Shown piece by piece: positions 9,399 through 18,189 of a DNA stretch of 64,000 bases. The translations under genes were made by a program, and so were the position numbers. Source of the DNA: Flavobacterium sp. ACN6 (GTDB lineage: Bacteria > Bacteroidota > Bacteroidia > Flavobacteriales > Flavobacteriaceae); contig NZ_MRCQ01000019.1 of NCBI RefSeq assembly GCF_002304005.1, positions 1 to 64,000 of the forward strand, written 5' to 3'. Position 1 is the first letter of the stretch. Every line of letters starts with the position of its first letter. The notes below the pieces were generated by a model that made no database searches, was not told the DNA's origin, and worked only from the letters and a program-made list of their open reading frames with translations.

Positions 9399-10373
9399 AT
9401 GTCCATTTTCGATAAAAGAATCAATTATAAACCTTTTGAATATCCTGAGGTTCTCCAATTTACTGAAGCAATTAATAAAGCCTACTGGGTACATACCGAA
9501 GTAGATTTTACAGCAGATACACAAGATTTTCATGCACATTTAAATGGAGCTGAAAAAACAGCAATTAAAAACAGTTTACTGGCAATTGCGCAGATTGAAG
9601 TAGCTGTAAAAAGTTTTTGGGGAAATATTTACGAGCATTTTCCAAAACCAGAATTCAACGGATTGGGAACTACTTTTGCAGAATGTGAATTCAGACATTC
9701 TGAGGCATATTCTCGTTTGTTGGAAGTATTAGGTTACAATGATGAATTCGAAAAACTTTTGGATGTTCCTGTTGTCCGCAGACGTGTAGATTATCTTTCG
9801 AATGTACTTAAAGATACCAAATCTCAGGACAACAGAAAATATATGGTTTCGCTGATCTTATTCAGTATTCTAATCGAAAATGTTTCATTGTTCAGCCAGT
9901 TTGCGATTTTATTGTCTTTCACAAGATTCAAAGGATACATGAAAAATGTGAGTAACATTATTGCCTGGACATCTATCGACGAACAGATTCATGCCAACGG
10001 AGGAATTTTTATTATTAATAAAATCCGTGAAGAATTTCCAGAATATTTTGATGCGCCTACTATAGAATTGATTAGAGAAACTGTGAAAGAATCTATCAGC
10101 GTTGAAGCAGATATTTTAGATTGGATTTTTGAAGATGGAGCAATTGAAACCATTAATAAAGAAGATTTAGTAAACTTCATGAAATTTAGAATTGATGAAA
10201 GTTTGAAACAAATAAATGTGGAAACGATTTTTAATGTTTCTCCAGATGAATATTCAAAAATGACTTGGTTTGAAGAAGAAGTATTTGCCAACAGTTTAGA
10301 CGATTTCTTTGCCAAACGTCCTGTAGAATATACCAAACACGATAAAAGCATTACAGCAAACGATCTTTTCTAA
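9399..10373 (+). CDS. nrdB: Ribonucleotide reductase small subunit, class Id-like
   Basis: The beta subunit houses the dimetal cofactor that starts radical chemistry in dNTP synthesis. The 324 residues contain E67 as first metal ligand (most class Ia enzymes use Asp), then E97-F-R-H100, Tyr104 at the radical-tyrosine position, the later ligand in SILIENVSLF and the last pair in IDEQIHANGG. The sequence looks very close to the Flavobacterium johnsoniae enzyme, described as class Id with a dimanganese cofactor activated by superoxide; the subclass is recalled knowledge, not tested here. nrdA follows after 18 bases. The start ATG follows an 80-base leader from a TAAATTTG element. Confidence 0.95.
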   Translation: MSIFDKRINYKPFEYPEVLQFTEAINKAYWVHTEVDFTADTQDFHAHLNGAEKTAIKNSLLAIAQIEVAVKSFWGNIYEHFPKPEFNGLGTTFAECEFRHSEAYSRLLEVLGYNDEFEKLLDVPVVRRRVDYLSNVLKDTKSQDNRKYMVSLILFSILIENVSLFSQFAILLSFTRFKGYMKNVSNIIAWTSIDEQIHANGGIFIINKIREEFPEYFDAPTIELIRETVKESISVEADILDWIFEDGAIETINKEDLVNFMKFRIDESLKQINVETIFNVSPDEYSKMTWFEEEVFANSLDDFFAKRPVEYTKHDKSITANDLF

Positions 10374-10391
10374 TACAAGCCCAGAATACAT

Positions 10392-12086
10392 ATGAATACG
10401 ATAGACACAAACCCAGTAAATAATTTTGAACCACAGAATGGTAGTAAAATGTGGTGGAAGAACTCTGAAAGTGAGCAAATTTTAAATCGCGGTTACCTTT
10501 TAAAAGGAGAAACGGTTGAAGGTGCAATCGATAGAATTTGTACTGCCGCTGCAAAAAGACTGTACAAACCAGAACTAAAAGAGTCATTTGTAGAAATGAT
10601 CGAAAGAGGCTGGATGAGTATCAGTTCACCGGTTTGGGCAAATATGGGAACAGAAAGAGGTTTGCCAATTTCTTGTTTTAATGTACACGTTCCAGATAAA
10701 ATTGAAGGAATTACCCATAAATTAGGAGAAGTAATCATGCAGACTAAAATTGGAGGTGGAACTTCTGGTTATTTTGGTGAACTGCGTGAGCGTGGAAGTG
10801 CCGTAACAGACAACGGAAAGAGTAGTGGGGCAGTAAGCTTTATGAAACTTTTTGATACTGCAATGGATACGATTTCGCAAGGCGGCGTACGCCGTGGTGC
10901 ATTTGCTGCTTATTTGGATGTTGATCACCCGGATATTGAGGAATTTTTAAAAATAAAAAGCATCGGAAACCCGATCCAGAATTTATTTACAGGAATCTGT
11001 GTTCCAGATTATTGGATGCAGGAAATGATTGATGGTGATAGCGAAAAAAGACAAGTTTGGGCAAAAGTTTTAGAAAGCCGTCAGCAAAAAGGATTACCTT
11101 ATATCTTTTTTAGTGATAATGTAAATAAAAATAAACCTCAAGTATATAAAGACCAAAATTTACGCATTAATGCAAGTAATTTATGCAGCGAAATTATGCT
11201 TCCGTCTACTCAAGACGAATCATTTATCTGCTGCCTATCTTCAATGAATTTGGAGCTTTATGAAGAATGGAAAGATACTGAAGCTGTAAAATTGGCGATC
11301 TTTTTCTTAGATGCTGTTTTACAGGAATTCATCGAAAAAACAGAGGGTAATTACTATTTGGCTGCAGCTAATAAATTTGCGAAAAGACACCGTGCATTAG
11401 GTTTAGGAGTTTTAGGATGGCATTCTTACCTTCAAAAAAATATGATTCCGTTTGAAGGCATGGAAGCGAAAATGAAAACAACAGAAATTTTCAAACATAT
11501 TAGCGACAAGGCTGATAAAGCAACGCAGGAATTGGCTAGAATTTACGGTGAACCAGAATTGTTAAAAGGTTACGGAAGACGTAATACAACAACAATGGCA
11601 ATTGCGCCAACAACCTCTTCTTCTGCAATTTTAGGACAAACCTCACCAGGAATTGAACCGTTCAGCAGTAATTATTACAAAGCTGGATTGAGTAAGGGTA
11701 ATTTTATGCGTAAAAACAAATACCTTAAAATATTACTGGAGAAAAAGGGTTTAGACAACGAAGAAGTTTGGAGAGGAATTATGCTGAATGGCGGAAGCGT
11801 ACAACACATGGAACAACTAACTCAGGAAGAAAAAGATGTATTTAAGACATTTAAAGAAATCAGCCAGTTAGAAATTGTACAGCAAGCTGGAATCCGTCAG
11901 AAATTTGTTGATCAAGGACAAAGTTTAAATCTAAATATTCCAGCAGAATTACCAATTAAAGAAGTAAATCGCTTAATGATCGAAGCTTGGCAGCAAGGCG
12001 TTAAAAGTTTATACTACCAAAGAAGCCAAAGTGTTTCTAAGGAATTAGTAACAAGTCTTGTTTCTTGCAGCAGTTGTGAGTCATAA
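10392..12086 (+). CDS. nrdA: Ribonucleotide reductase large subunit
   Basis: The catalytic alpha subunit reduces ribonucleoside diphosphates. At 564 residues it is short because it lacks the N-terminal ATP cone, as in several flavobacterial enzymes, so allosteric activity control by that domain is absent. Visible features are the redox Cys in PISCFNV, the active-site NLCSEI (Asn, radical Cys, Glu), the second redox Cys in CCLSSMNLELYEEW, the radical-transfer pair in SLYYQRSQ and a C-terminal CSSC for reduction by thioredoxin. It forms an operon with nrdB and ends at a strong terminator. Confidence 0.96.
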   Translation: MNTIDTNPVNNFEPQNGSKMWWKNSESEQILNRGYLLKGETVEGAIDRICTAAAKRLYKPELKESFVEMIERGWMSISSPVWANMGTERGLPISCFNVHVPDKIEGITHKLGEVIMQTKIGGGTSGYFGELRERGSAVTDNGKSSGAVSFMKLFDTAMDTISQGGVRRGAFAAYLDVDHPDIEEFLKIKSIGNPIQNLFTGICVPDYWMQEMIDGDSEKRQVWAKVLESRQQKGLPYIFFSDNVNKNKPQVYKDQNLRINASNLCSEIMLPSTQDESFICCLSSMNLELYEEWKDTEAVKLAIFFLDAVLQEFIEKTEGNYYLAAANKFAKRHRALGLGVLGWHSYLQKNMIPFEGMEAKMKTTEIFKHISDKADKATQELARIYGEPELLKGYGRRNTTTMAIAPTTSSSAILGQTSPGIEPFSSNYYKAGLSKGNFMRKNKYLKILLEKKGLDNEEVWRGIMLNGGSVQHMEQLTQEEKDVFKTFKEISQLEIVQQAGIRQKFVDQGQSLNLNIPAELPIKEVNRLMIEAWQQGVKSLYYQRSQSVSKELVTSLVSCSSCES

Positions 12087-12098
12087 ATAAAAAAACAA

Positions 12099-12131
12099 AG
12101 GCCGAATCTTATTTTAGATTCGGCCTTTTTT
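12099..12131 (+). terminator. Terminator of nrdBA
   Basis: An 11-bp perfect stem (12099-12109 with 12116-12126), a 6-base loop, and a T-tract to 12131. It lies 12 bases after the nrdA stop. Confidence 0.9.
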
Positions 12132-12158
12132 AATGCCTAAAGTTTTTCGTCAAGCTTT

Positions 12159-12487
12159 GTCATGTCGACGACGGAGACATCTCCGCGAGTAACTACGCAA
12201 TAATTGTTTTCCATTTATTGTAGATTAATTTTCACGCAGATTTAAAAAATGATTTAAGCAGATTTAGCAGATTCTTTTCAAATTGCTACTAGATGCGTAC
12301 TGTCTGTCATGTCGACGAACGAGACATCTCCGCGAGTAACTCCGCAATAATTGTTTTCCATTTATTGTAGATTAATTTTCACGCAGATTTAAAAAAGATT
12401 TAAGCAGATTTAGCAGATTCTTTTCAAATTGCCACTAGATGCGTACTGTCTGTCATGTCGACGAAGGAGACATCTCCGCAAGCAATT
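12159..12487. repeat. About 147-bp tandem repeat, 2.2 copies
   Basis: Units begin with GTCATGTCGACGA at 12159, 12306 and 12452 (periods 147 and 146). Each carries GGAGACATCTCC, a self-complementary core, then AAT-rich sequence with ATTTAAGCAGATTTAGCAG. Copies one and two are nearly identical; the third is partial. There is no coding potential. Nothing else is seen between nrdA and the antiporter. Confidence 0.85.
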
Positions 12488-12636
12488 CCATGCTAAATAT
12501 AAACGGTAAATCTAAACTTGTCTAAGATCAATAAATAGAGTATTCTTTTTTTTAATGATATTCTAATTTACTTGTCATAAAATCTTAATTTAGCATCCAA
12601 AATCTACAATCCGAAATCGATAAATACCACCACTAA

Positions 12637-14238
12637 ATGGAGAATATTACCGTAATTATAATGCTTTTGTTTGGCGTTGCATTTCTGAGTCTTGTTAGTA
12701 AAAGATACAATTTTCCAATTCCAATTGTTTTGGTTTTGTGCGGTGTAATTATTAGCGTAGTTCCTGGGCTTCCGGTTATTGCGTTAAGTCCCGAAGTTGT
12801 TTTTATCATTTTCCTGCCGCCTCTTTTGTATCACGCGGCATGGCATACAAGCTGGTCGGATTTTAAACAGACAATCCGTCCAATAGCTTTAGCGGCTGTT
12901 GGTCTCGTTTTTTTTACTACAGTATTAGTGGCAGTAGTGGCGCATTGGCTTATAGATGATATTTCTTGGCCGTTAGCATTTTTGCTTGGAGCTATTGTTT
13001 CACCTCCAGATGCGGTTTCTGCAACAGCGATTACCAAAGGTTTAGGACTTCATCCAAGATTAATTGCAATTCTTGAAGGAGAAAGTCTCGTGAATGATGC
13101 CAGCGGTCTTGTGGCGTATAAATATGCTTTAACAGCAATAACAGCAGGGAATTTTGTTTTATGGCAGGCAGGACTAAACTTTGTTTTAATGTCTATTTTG
13201 GGTATTGGAATAGGTCTAGGTGTTGGGTTTATAATGCACTATATTCACAAAAGATTTGTTTGTGATGATATTATTGAGGTAACACTTACCTTGTTAACAC
13301 CATTTGCATCTTATTTAATCGCCGAACACTTTCATGGTTCGGGGGTTTTGGCTGTGGTCACTACTGGATTATTTTTGGCAGCAAGATCAGGAACTATTTT
13401 TTCTCATGAAAGCCGAATCATGACCAATACAATTTGGGATGTTTTGAGTAATATTTTGAACGGCTTAATCTTCATTTTAATTGGATTACAGTTAAGACAG
13501 ATCATTGACGGAATCAGCAATTATTCAGGAACTTCCTTATTTATATGGGGAGCCGTGATTAGTATTGTGGTTATTGTAGTTCGATTTTTGTGGGTTGTTC
13601 CAGCGACAATAATTCCTAGAATGATCAGCAAAAGAATCCGATTGAAAGAAGAATTTGATTATCGAAATATGATCATTTTTGGCTGGTCTGGAATGCGGGG
13701 CGTGGTTTCGATGGCCGCAGCTTTGGCTTTGCCGTTAATGCTGAATAAGACAGAAGGATTTCCGCTTCGTAATTTGATTATTTATTTGGTTTTTTGTGTA
13801 ATACTTTCCACTTTAGTTATTCAAGGGCTTACGCTTCCGTGGCTGATTAAAAAACTAAAAATTGAAAGATATTCTATTTTAGCAGAAGAATATGATGTTC
13901 GAAATATAATAGTTTCTGAAACGATTGCTCATATCGAGGATAATTTTTCATTATTAGATGATGAATTACTTCACAACATTAAAAGTAAATACGAAGTAAA
14001 ATTTAACCGACTGCAAAAAACAGAACTTCCCGCTAACTTTTTTGGAAATGGAAAAGTACTAGACGGACAAATTTTTAACGAGTTTACGCGAGTTCAGATT
14101 GATCTTTTGAATGTAGAACGAAACAAACTCGAAAGTATGCATAAAAAGGGTGCTGTAAACGAGGAGATTTTCCGCAAAATAGAAAAGGAACTTGATTTGG
14201 AAGAAACGCGTTTGTGGATGGAAATGTATGAAGAATAA
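12637..14238 (+). CDS. Na+/H+ antiporter, CPA1/NhaP type
   Basis: A 533-residue inner-membrane cation/proton exchanger. About twelve hydrophobic helices occupy residues 1-400. Family motifs include GAIVSPPDAVSA and EGESLVNDASGLV, holding the ion-binding Asp residues, and GWSGMRGVVSMAAALALP near 350. Residues about 405-533 form a hydrophilic cytoplasmic tail, likely regulatory. It is a single-gene unit with its own terminator at 14321-14357. Ion preference (Na+ or K+) cannot be read from sequence. Confidence 0.92.
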   Translation: MENITVIIMLLFGVAFLSLVSKRYNFPIPIVLVLCGVIISVVPGLPVIALSPEVVFIIFLPPLLYHAAWHTSWSDFKQTIRPIALAAVGLVFFTTVLVAVVAHWLIDDISWPLAFLLGAIVSPPDAVSATAITKGLGLHPRLIAILEGESLVNDASGLVAYKYALTAITAGNFVLWQAGLNFVLMSILGIGIGLGVGFIMHYIHKRFVCDDIIEVTLTLLTPFASYLIAEHFHGSGVLAVVTTGLFLAARSGTIFSHESRIMTNTIWDVLSNILNGLIFILIGLQLRQIIDGISNYSGTSLFIWGAVISIVVIVVRFLWVVPATIIPRMISKRIRLKEEFDYRNMIIFGWSGMRGVVSMAAALALPLMLNKTEGFPLRNLIIYLVFCVILSTLVIQGLTLPWLIKKLKIERYSILAEEYDVRNIIVSETIAHIEDNFSLLDDELLHNIKSKYEVKFNRLQKTELPANFFGNGKVLDGQIFNEFTRVQIDLLNVERNKLESMHKKGAVNEEIFRKIEKELDLEETRLWMEMYEE

Positions 14239-14320
14239 AACTTCAAAAAATAAATTCCAAAAAATAAACTCCAAAAAATAAATTCCAAATTCCAACTCCA
14301 AATTCCAAATTGCAAATATT

Positions 14321-14357
14321 GCTTTGTCAAAGTTCTGAACTTTGACAAAGCTTTTTT
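14321..14357 (+). terminator. Terminator after the antiporter
   Basis: A 14-bp perfect stem (14321-14334 with 14338-14351), a CTG loop and six T. It shares its GCTTTGTCAAAGT arm with the hairpin at 4200-4232, so it is a dispersed hairpin family. The stretch before it (14240-14310) is an AATTCCAAA-type repeat. Confidence 0.8.
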
Positions 14358-14370
14358 CTTTTACGATTCT

Positions 14371-14814
14371 TTAACTCGGAATATTTACATCGCTAACCGC
14401 TAAATTAGCACTGGCCTGCGCCATAATCTTAGAAGTATTTTTATTAATGACTTCTGCTTTTATATTGATGATCGTTTTGCCTAATTTTTCTACTTTCGTT
14501 TTTACTATAACCGTTTGAGATTCGAAGGCGGGGTTAAAATAATCGATGTATAAATTTATCGTCGGATAGAATTTTTCTAATCCCAAAACCATAAAATTTA
14601 CGCCGATACAATCATCAATCATTCCAGCAGTTACACCGCCGTGAAGCATTCCCACAGGATTTGTCATTTCTTTTCTAACTTCGAATTCAAATTCAATTCC
14701 TTTTTCTTCAACCGCTATTACTTTTCCATTGAGCCAATGTGCAAAAGGAGAGGGACTTTCTGTAAAATGTTTTCCAATAAAACTTTGTAGAAATTGTAAT
14801 CTTTTGTTTTCCAT
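14371..14814 (-). CDS. PaaI-family hotdog thioesterase
   Basis: A 147-residue single hotdog domain that would hydrolyse acyl-CoA or aryl-CoA thioesters in the cytoplasm. The active-site region MLHGGVTAGMIDDCIG (about 55-70) has the conserved HGG and the downstream Asp typical of PaaI/YbgC relatives. Length is normal. It is 10 bases downstream of the SDR gene on the same strand, so the two are probably co-transcribed and controlled by the divergent HxlR regulator. The substrate is unknown. Confidence 0.85.
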   Translation of the reverse strand: MENKRLQFLQSFIGKHFTESPSPFAHWLNGKVIAVEEKGIEFEFEVRKEMTNPVGMLHGGVTAGMIDDCIGVNFMVLGLEKFYPTINLYIDYFNPAFESQTVIVKTKVEKLGKTIINIKAEVINKNTSKIMAQASANLAVSDVNIPS

Positions 14815-14824
14815 TTTATACTAT

Positions 14825-15592
14825 TTAAGCGGATAATTTGATATTGTTTTTAGCCGGGTTAATTAATTTATAAGCTGTTTTTGGAAAAAATCGACTTAGG
14901 AAATAAACAATTTTGGTGTCGCCTACGCGAATGGTAAAGTTGTTTTTGTGAATACTATCAATTAAGGCTTTTACTAATTTTTCTGGTGTAATTGTTTTAG
15001 CGTCAATTCCTTTCGCCATATCTGTTGCTACTAACGGAGGTAATAATTCAAAAACTTTGACATTGCTTTTAGCTATTTCTAAATGATTTCTAAGTGATGC
15101 TGTATAAAAACGTAACGCAGCTTTTGTAGCTGAATAGGTTGCCGCTCCATTAGAAGGAACATAACTCAAGATAGAAGTCGTATTGATGATGGCACTTTCT
15201 GGTCGGCTTTCAAGCATTTTAAGAAATAAATTATTCAATCTTATAACACCCAAATAGTTTATATTCATTTCGTAAGCCGCCAGATCTGTAATTTGATCGT
15301 TTGTTTTAGCTAAATTATTTGGCGGATTTATAACGCCTGCATTGTTGTACAGAATATCGATTCCGCCCAGACTTTCTATTTGATGATATAATTTTAAAGC
15401 ATCATCTGGATTCGCAACGTCATTCTGAATAGCTGTTACTTGCGGATAAAGTTTTTTGGCTAAATCTAATTTCTCCTGATTTCTCCCTGTAATAATTACT
15501 TTGGCTCCATTTGCCAAAAATTGTTTAGCAGATTCTAATCCAATACCTGAAGCACCGCCTGTAATTAATATTGTTTTTCCTTTTAAGTTCAT
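14825..15592 (-). CDS. SDR-family oxidoreductase
   Basis: A classical short-chain dehydrogenase of 255 residues. The NAD(P)-binding TGGASGIG lies at 11-18, followed by NNAG near 90 and the catalytic YSATK with an upstream Ser (TTSILS). The start at 15592 (MNLKGK) is chosen over an in-frame ATG 96 bases upstream because that extension has no SDR homology and would run over the operator-like palindromes. It is close to the DltE/YdfG-like subgroup; the substrate is unknown. It is divergent from the HxlR gene at 15718 and followed by the thioesterase. Confidence 0.88.
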   Translation of the reverse strand: MNLKGKTILITGGASGIGLESAKQFLANGAKVIITGRNQEKLDLAKKLYPQVTAIQNDVANPDDALKLYHQIESLGGIDILYNNAGVINPPNNLAKTNDQITDLAAYEMNINYLGVIRLNNLFLKMLESRPESAIINTTSILSYVPSNGAATYSATKAALRFYTASLRNHLEIAKSNVKVFELLPPLVATDMAKGIDAKTITPEKLVKALIDSIHKNNFTIRVGDTKIVYFLSRFFPKTAYKLINPAKNNIKLSA

Positions 15593-15649
15593 TTTTTCTG
15601 ATTTTAGAAGTGTATAATTTGTTTCGTTTAAGAATATTAAATAAATTTG

Positions 15650-15697
15650 CTTGCATTTTGCAAGTACAAATATATTAATTACTTGCAAAGCGCAAGT
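15650..15697. promoter_or_regulatory. Paired CTTGC palindromes, HxlR operator candidate
   Basis: CTTGCATTTTGCAAG (15650-15664) and ACTTGCAAAGCGCAAGT (15681-15697) are two dyads with the same half-site, 32 bases apart centre to centre. They sit in the 125-base gap between the divergent SDR and HxlR genes, where such regulators usually bind. Confidence 0.65.
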
Positions 15698-15717
15698 GAA
15701 TTTTTAATTTATTTTTT

Positions 15718-16131
15718 ATGGCAGCTTCAAAAAAAAGATCAAAATGTCCAATAAGTACTTCTCTGGAAATATGGGGAGATAAATGGTCTTTGTTGATTAT
15801 TAGGGATTTGATGTTTAAAAAACAATCTACTTATGGAGATTTTTTAAAGTCAGAAGAAAAAATTGCTACCAATATTTTGGCAAGCAGACTTCTCGTTTTA
15901 GAAGAAAATGATTTAATTGTAAAATTGGAACATCCCGAAAGTAAAGCCAAAGTACTGTATCAATTAACCGAAAAAGGAATAGAGTTATTTCCGGTTGTAT
16001 TAGAAATCAGTTTATGGGCCGAGAAATACTATGAAATCCCAGAAGAAAGAAAAATTATACTAGAAAAAGCAAAACAAAACAAAACAGAATTTATAGAAAA
16101 ATCTGTAAAGAAGATGAAGGAGAAGTTTTGA
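15718..16131 (+). CDS. HxlR-family transcriptional regulator
   Basis: A 137-residue winged-helix repressor or activator of the HxlR type. The hallmark CP(I/V)...GDKWSLLIIRDL is at about 10-31, followed by the recognition region (ILASRLLVLEENDLI) and the wing (LYQLTEKGIEL). The C-terminal tail is Lys-rich. These proteins often sense redox or electrophile stress through the N-terminal Cys, here Cys10. It is divergent from the SDR-thioesterase pair, which it probably controls through the two palindromes between them. Confidence 0.9.
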   Translation: MAASKKRSKCPISTSLEIWGDKWSLLIIRDLMFKKQSTYGDFLKSEEKIATNILASRLLVLEENDLIVKLEHPESKAKVLYQLTEKGIELFPVVLEISLWAEKYYEIPEERKIILEKAKQNKTEFIEKSVKKMKEKF

Positions 16132-16135
16132 TGGT

Positions 16136-16345
16136 TGATAGTTTATAGTTTATAGTTTATAGTTTATAGTTGATGGTTTATAGTTGATGGTTTATAGTTG
16201 ATGGCTTATAGTTGATGGTTAATGCTTAATTGTTGATTAATGATGGTCAGAGATTTTATTTTAATGTTGTCTTTCTGAGCGAAGTCGAAGAATCTGCTTA
16301 AAATATGACTCAATTAGCAATTGACAATTAACAATTAACAATTAA
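16136..16345. repeat. Intergenic TTTATAGT / TTAACAAT repeats
   Basis: GTTTATAGT-type words repeat between 16136 and 16225. A CTTTCTGAGCGAAGTCGAAGAA motif copy is near 16268, and TTAACAATTAAC repeats occupy 16320-16345. These are the same components as the 1-507 repeat. Confidence 0.75.
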
Positions 16346-16355
16346 CAATTAACCA

Positions 16356-18128
16356 TTAAATAACCCCCATTTTCTGCATTAAAAAAGTTGCACTTTTATT
16401 TTTACAGATTCCGTTTCTGAGTTTATAATCGAAGTGTAATTCGTTATTTTGAATCTCAACCTCGAAACATTGATTGGTTAAAACTTCTGGATATTCGTTT
16501 GTTGTTAAGCAGACTTCGATATCGTGTGTAGCGATTGCCCCAACTGCTTTTTTAGAAATTATTTTCTTCACAACCTCAATAGTTCCGTTTCTTTTGTCAT
16601 CAGAATTTGTACCTCTTAAAATCTCATCCAATAAAACAAAAGCAGGCTGATTTTCAAGCGCATCCATGATCTGTTTTAAACGTTTAATTTCAGCAAAAAA
16701 GTAAGATTCACTATCCGATAAAGAATCTGATAAACGCATTGAAACCAATACTGGAAGTGGATGTATTTTAGCTTCTGCAGCACAAACAACTGAACCAATT
16801 CCGCCCAATACCATATTGATTCCTAAACTCCTTAAAAAAGTACTTTTTCCCGACATATTAGAACCTGTCAAAATCACAAAAGAAAGCGGGTAAAAATTAG
16901 TGTCATTTCCTATTCGAGTTGCAGGATTCAATAACGGATGACTAAGGTTTTTAAATTCAATTTTATATTCTGAATTGATTTCAGGAAAGACAAAATCAGA
17001 ATTGTTGTAGGCTAAATTGGCAAGACTATTTAAAGCTTCAATTTCGCCAATAATAGAAATCCAGTGATCAAGTTCAGAAGCATAATTGTCTTTCCATTTC
17101 AAAAGCGCTTTTAAAACGTGCAGATTAAATAAAAATGTGCCGTTGAATAAAGTTGCAGTTACAAAATTGCTTATGGTATCCATTCTCGAAAACAATTCTG
17201 AGAGCTGTTTTAAATGCTGGCTGGATTTTGCATTTTTAAAATGAAGCTGTTCCTGTAATCGTATTAATTTTTTGGACTGGAAAGATTCGTTTTCAATTTT
17301 CTCCATCAATAAACTATACTGTTTTATGATTTTATCAACGTTATCTGCTTTCGCTATTTCTGACTGGATTCTTTTTACTGATCTTCCTAAAACAATTAAA
17401 TTCACAATAAAAACATACGTCAAATACGATAATAGAATAGTTTTTGAAGTAAATAAATATGTAGCTAAAACTCCAAAAAATAATGTTGGAAGAAGTATTG
17501 AAAGTGCAATTAAAACTTTAGGTAAGGAATTATTTTTAAAAGAAATCCAATGTTTTATTGCTTCATAAGATGCTTTAGAATCGTCGCTTATTATGGCTAA
17601 AGCTTGAAATTCCTGTCTCCAGTCAACTTTAGTTTTCAATTCGTTTACAGCTTCTTGATTTTCTAAAATCGCAGCTTCAGGAAGTGTATGCAATAAAAGG
17701 TCTGCAAGTGTTTTTTTTCCGATATAAGAGGCTGTTCGGTTTATATTTTGAAATAAAGAATGTTCTCCAAAAATGTCTAAATCGTAAGCATACGGATGAT
17801 GAAAATCGATAAATTCAGCTCCGTTTTCAAATGATGTTTTTTCTCTTTTTAAGAAAGAAATTTCGTTTTGATTGATTTTTAGTAGCGTTTCGGCCAGCAG
17901 TTTTTTAAAAGACAATCGCGAATGGATTCTCATTAAAATGATAAAACCAGCAAAAGACAGAACAGCTAAAATGACATAAAGTATTTCGCTTGTTTTGATG
18001 TAATAAAACATGAAAAACAATAAAAGAAAAATACTCAATAACCTCAAAAGGCTTATGCTGTTATATTTTTTGTTGGTTTTATTATATAGTTCTGAATACG
18101 TGCTGACTTTGTCTTGATATGCTTTCAT
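16356..18128 (-). CDS. Membrane-bound MutS-like ATPase
   Basis: The C-terminal half is a MutS-type ATPase: Walker A GSNMSGKST at 422-430, Walker B with LLDE at 499-502, and the MutS signature around DEILRGTNSDDK, ending in a TH motif (ATHDIE). The 590-residue protein lacks the mismatch-recognition domains. Instead it has two pairs of hydrophobic helices (about 28-66 and 205-250) around a coiled-coil lever region (260-320). This architecture recurs in Bacteroidota as a MutS-related protein of unknown role. It is unlikely to do standard mismatch repair. It stands alone on the minus strand. Confidence 0.85.
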   Translation of the reverse strand: MKAYQDKVSTYSELYNKTNKKYNSISLLRLLSIFLLLFFMFYYIKTSEILYVILAVLSFAGFIILMRIHSRLSFKKLLAETLLKINQNEISFLKREKTSFENGAEFIDFHHPYAYDLDIFGEHSLFQNINRTASYIGKKTLADLLLHTLPEAAILENQEAVNELKTKVDWRQEFQALAIISDDSKASYEAIKHWISFKNNSLPKVLIALSILLPTLFFGVLATYLFTSKTILLSYLTYVFIVNLIVLGRSVKRIQSEIAKADNVDKIIKQYSLLMEKIENESFQSKKLIRLQEQLHFKNAKSSQHLKQLSELFSRMDTISNFVTATLFNGTFLFNLHVLKALLKWKDNYASELDHWISIIGEIEALNSLANLAYNNSDFVFPEINSEYKIEFKNLSHPLLNPATRIGNDTNFYPLSFVILTGSNMSGKSTFLRSLGINMVLGGIGSVVCAAEAKIHPLPVLVSMRLSDSLSDSESYFFAEIKRLKQIMDALENQPAFVLLDEILRGTNSDDKRNGTIEVVKKIISKKAVGAIATHDIEVCLTTNEYPEVLTNQCFEVEIQNNELHFDYKLRNGICKNKSATFLMQKMGVI

Positions 18129-18189
18129 TAGAATAATTTACTGAAATACAAATATAGCTTTTAAGCGACAAAATCATCAGATATTAGAA

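Noticed and set aside
10351..10928. Several minus-strand ORFs across nrdA
   Set aside because: They overlap the well-supported nrdA coding sequence and show no family features.
12159..12487. Tandem repeat as a CRISPR array
   Set aside because: The unit is about 147 bp with no short repeat/unique spacer alternation, and no cas genes are present.
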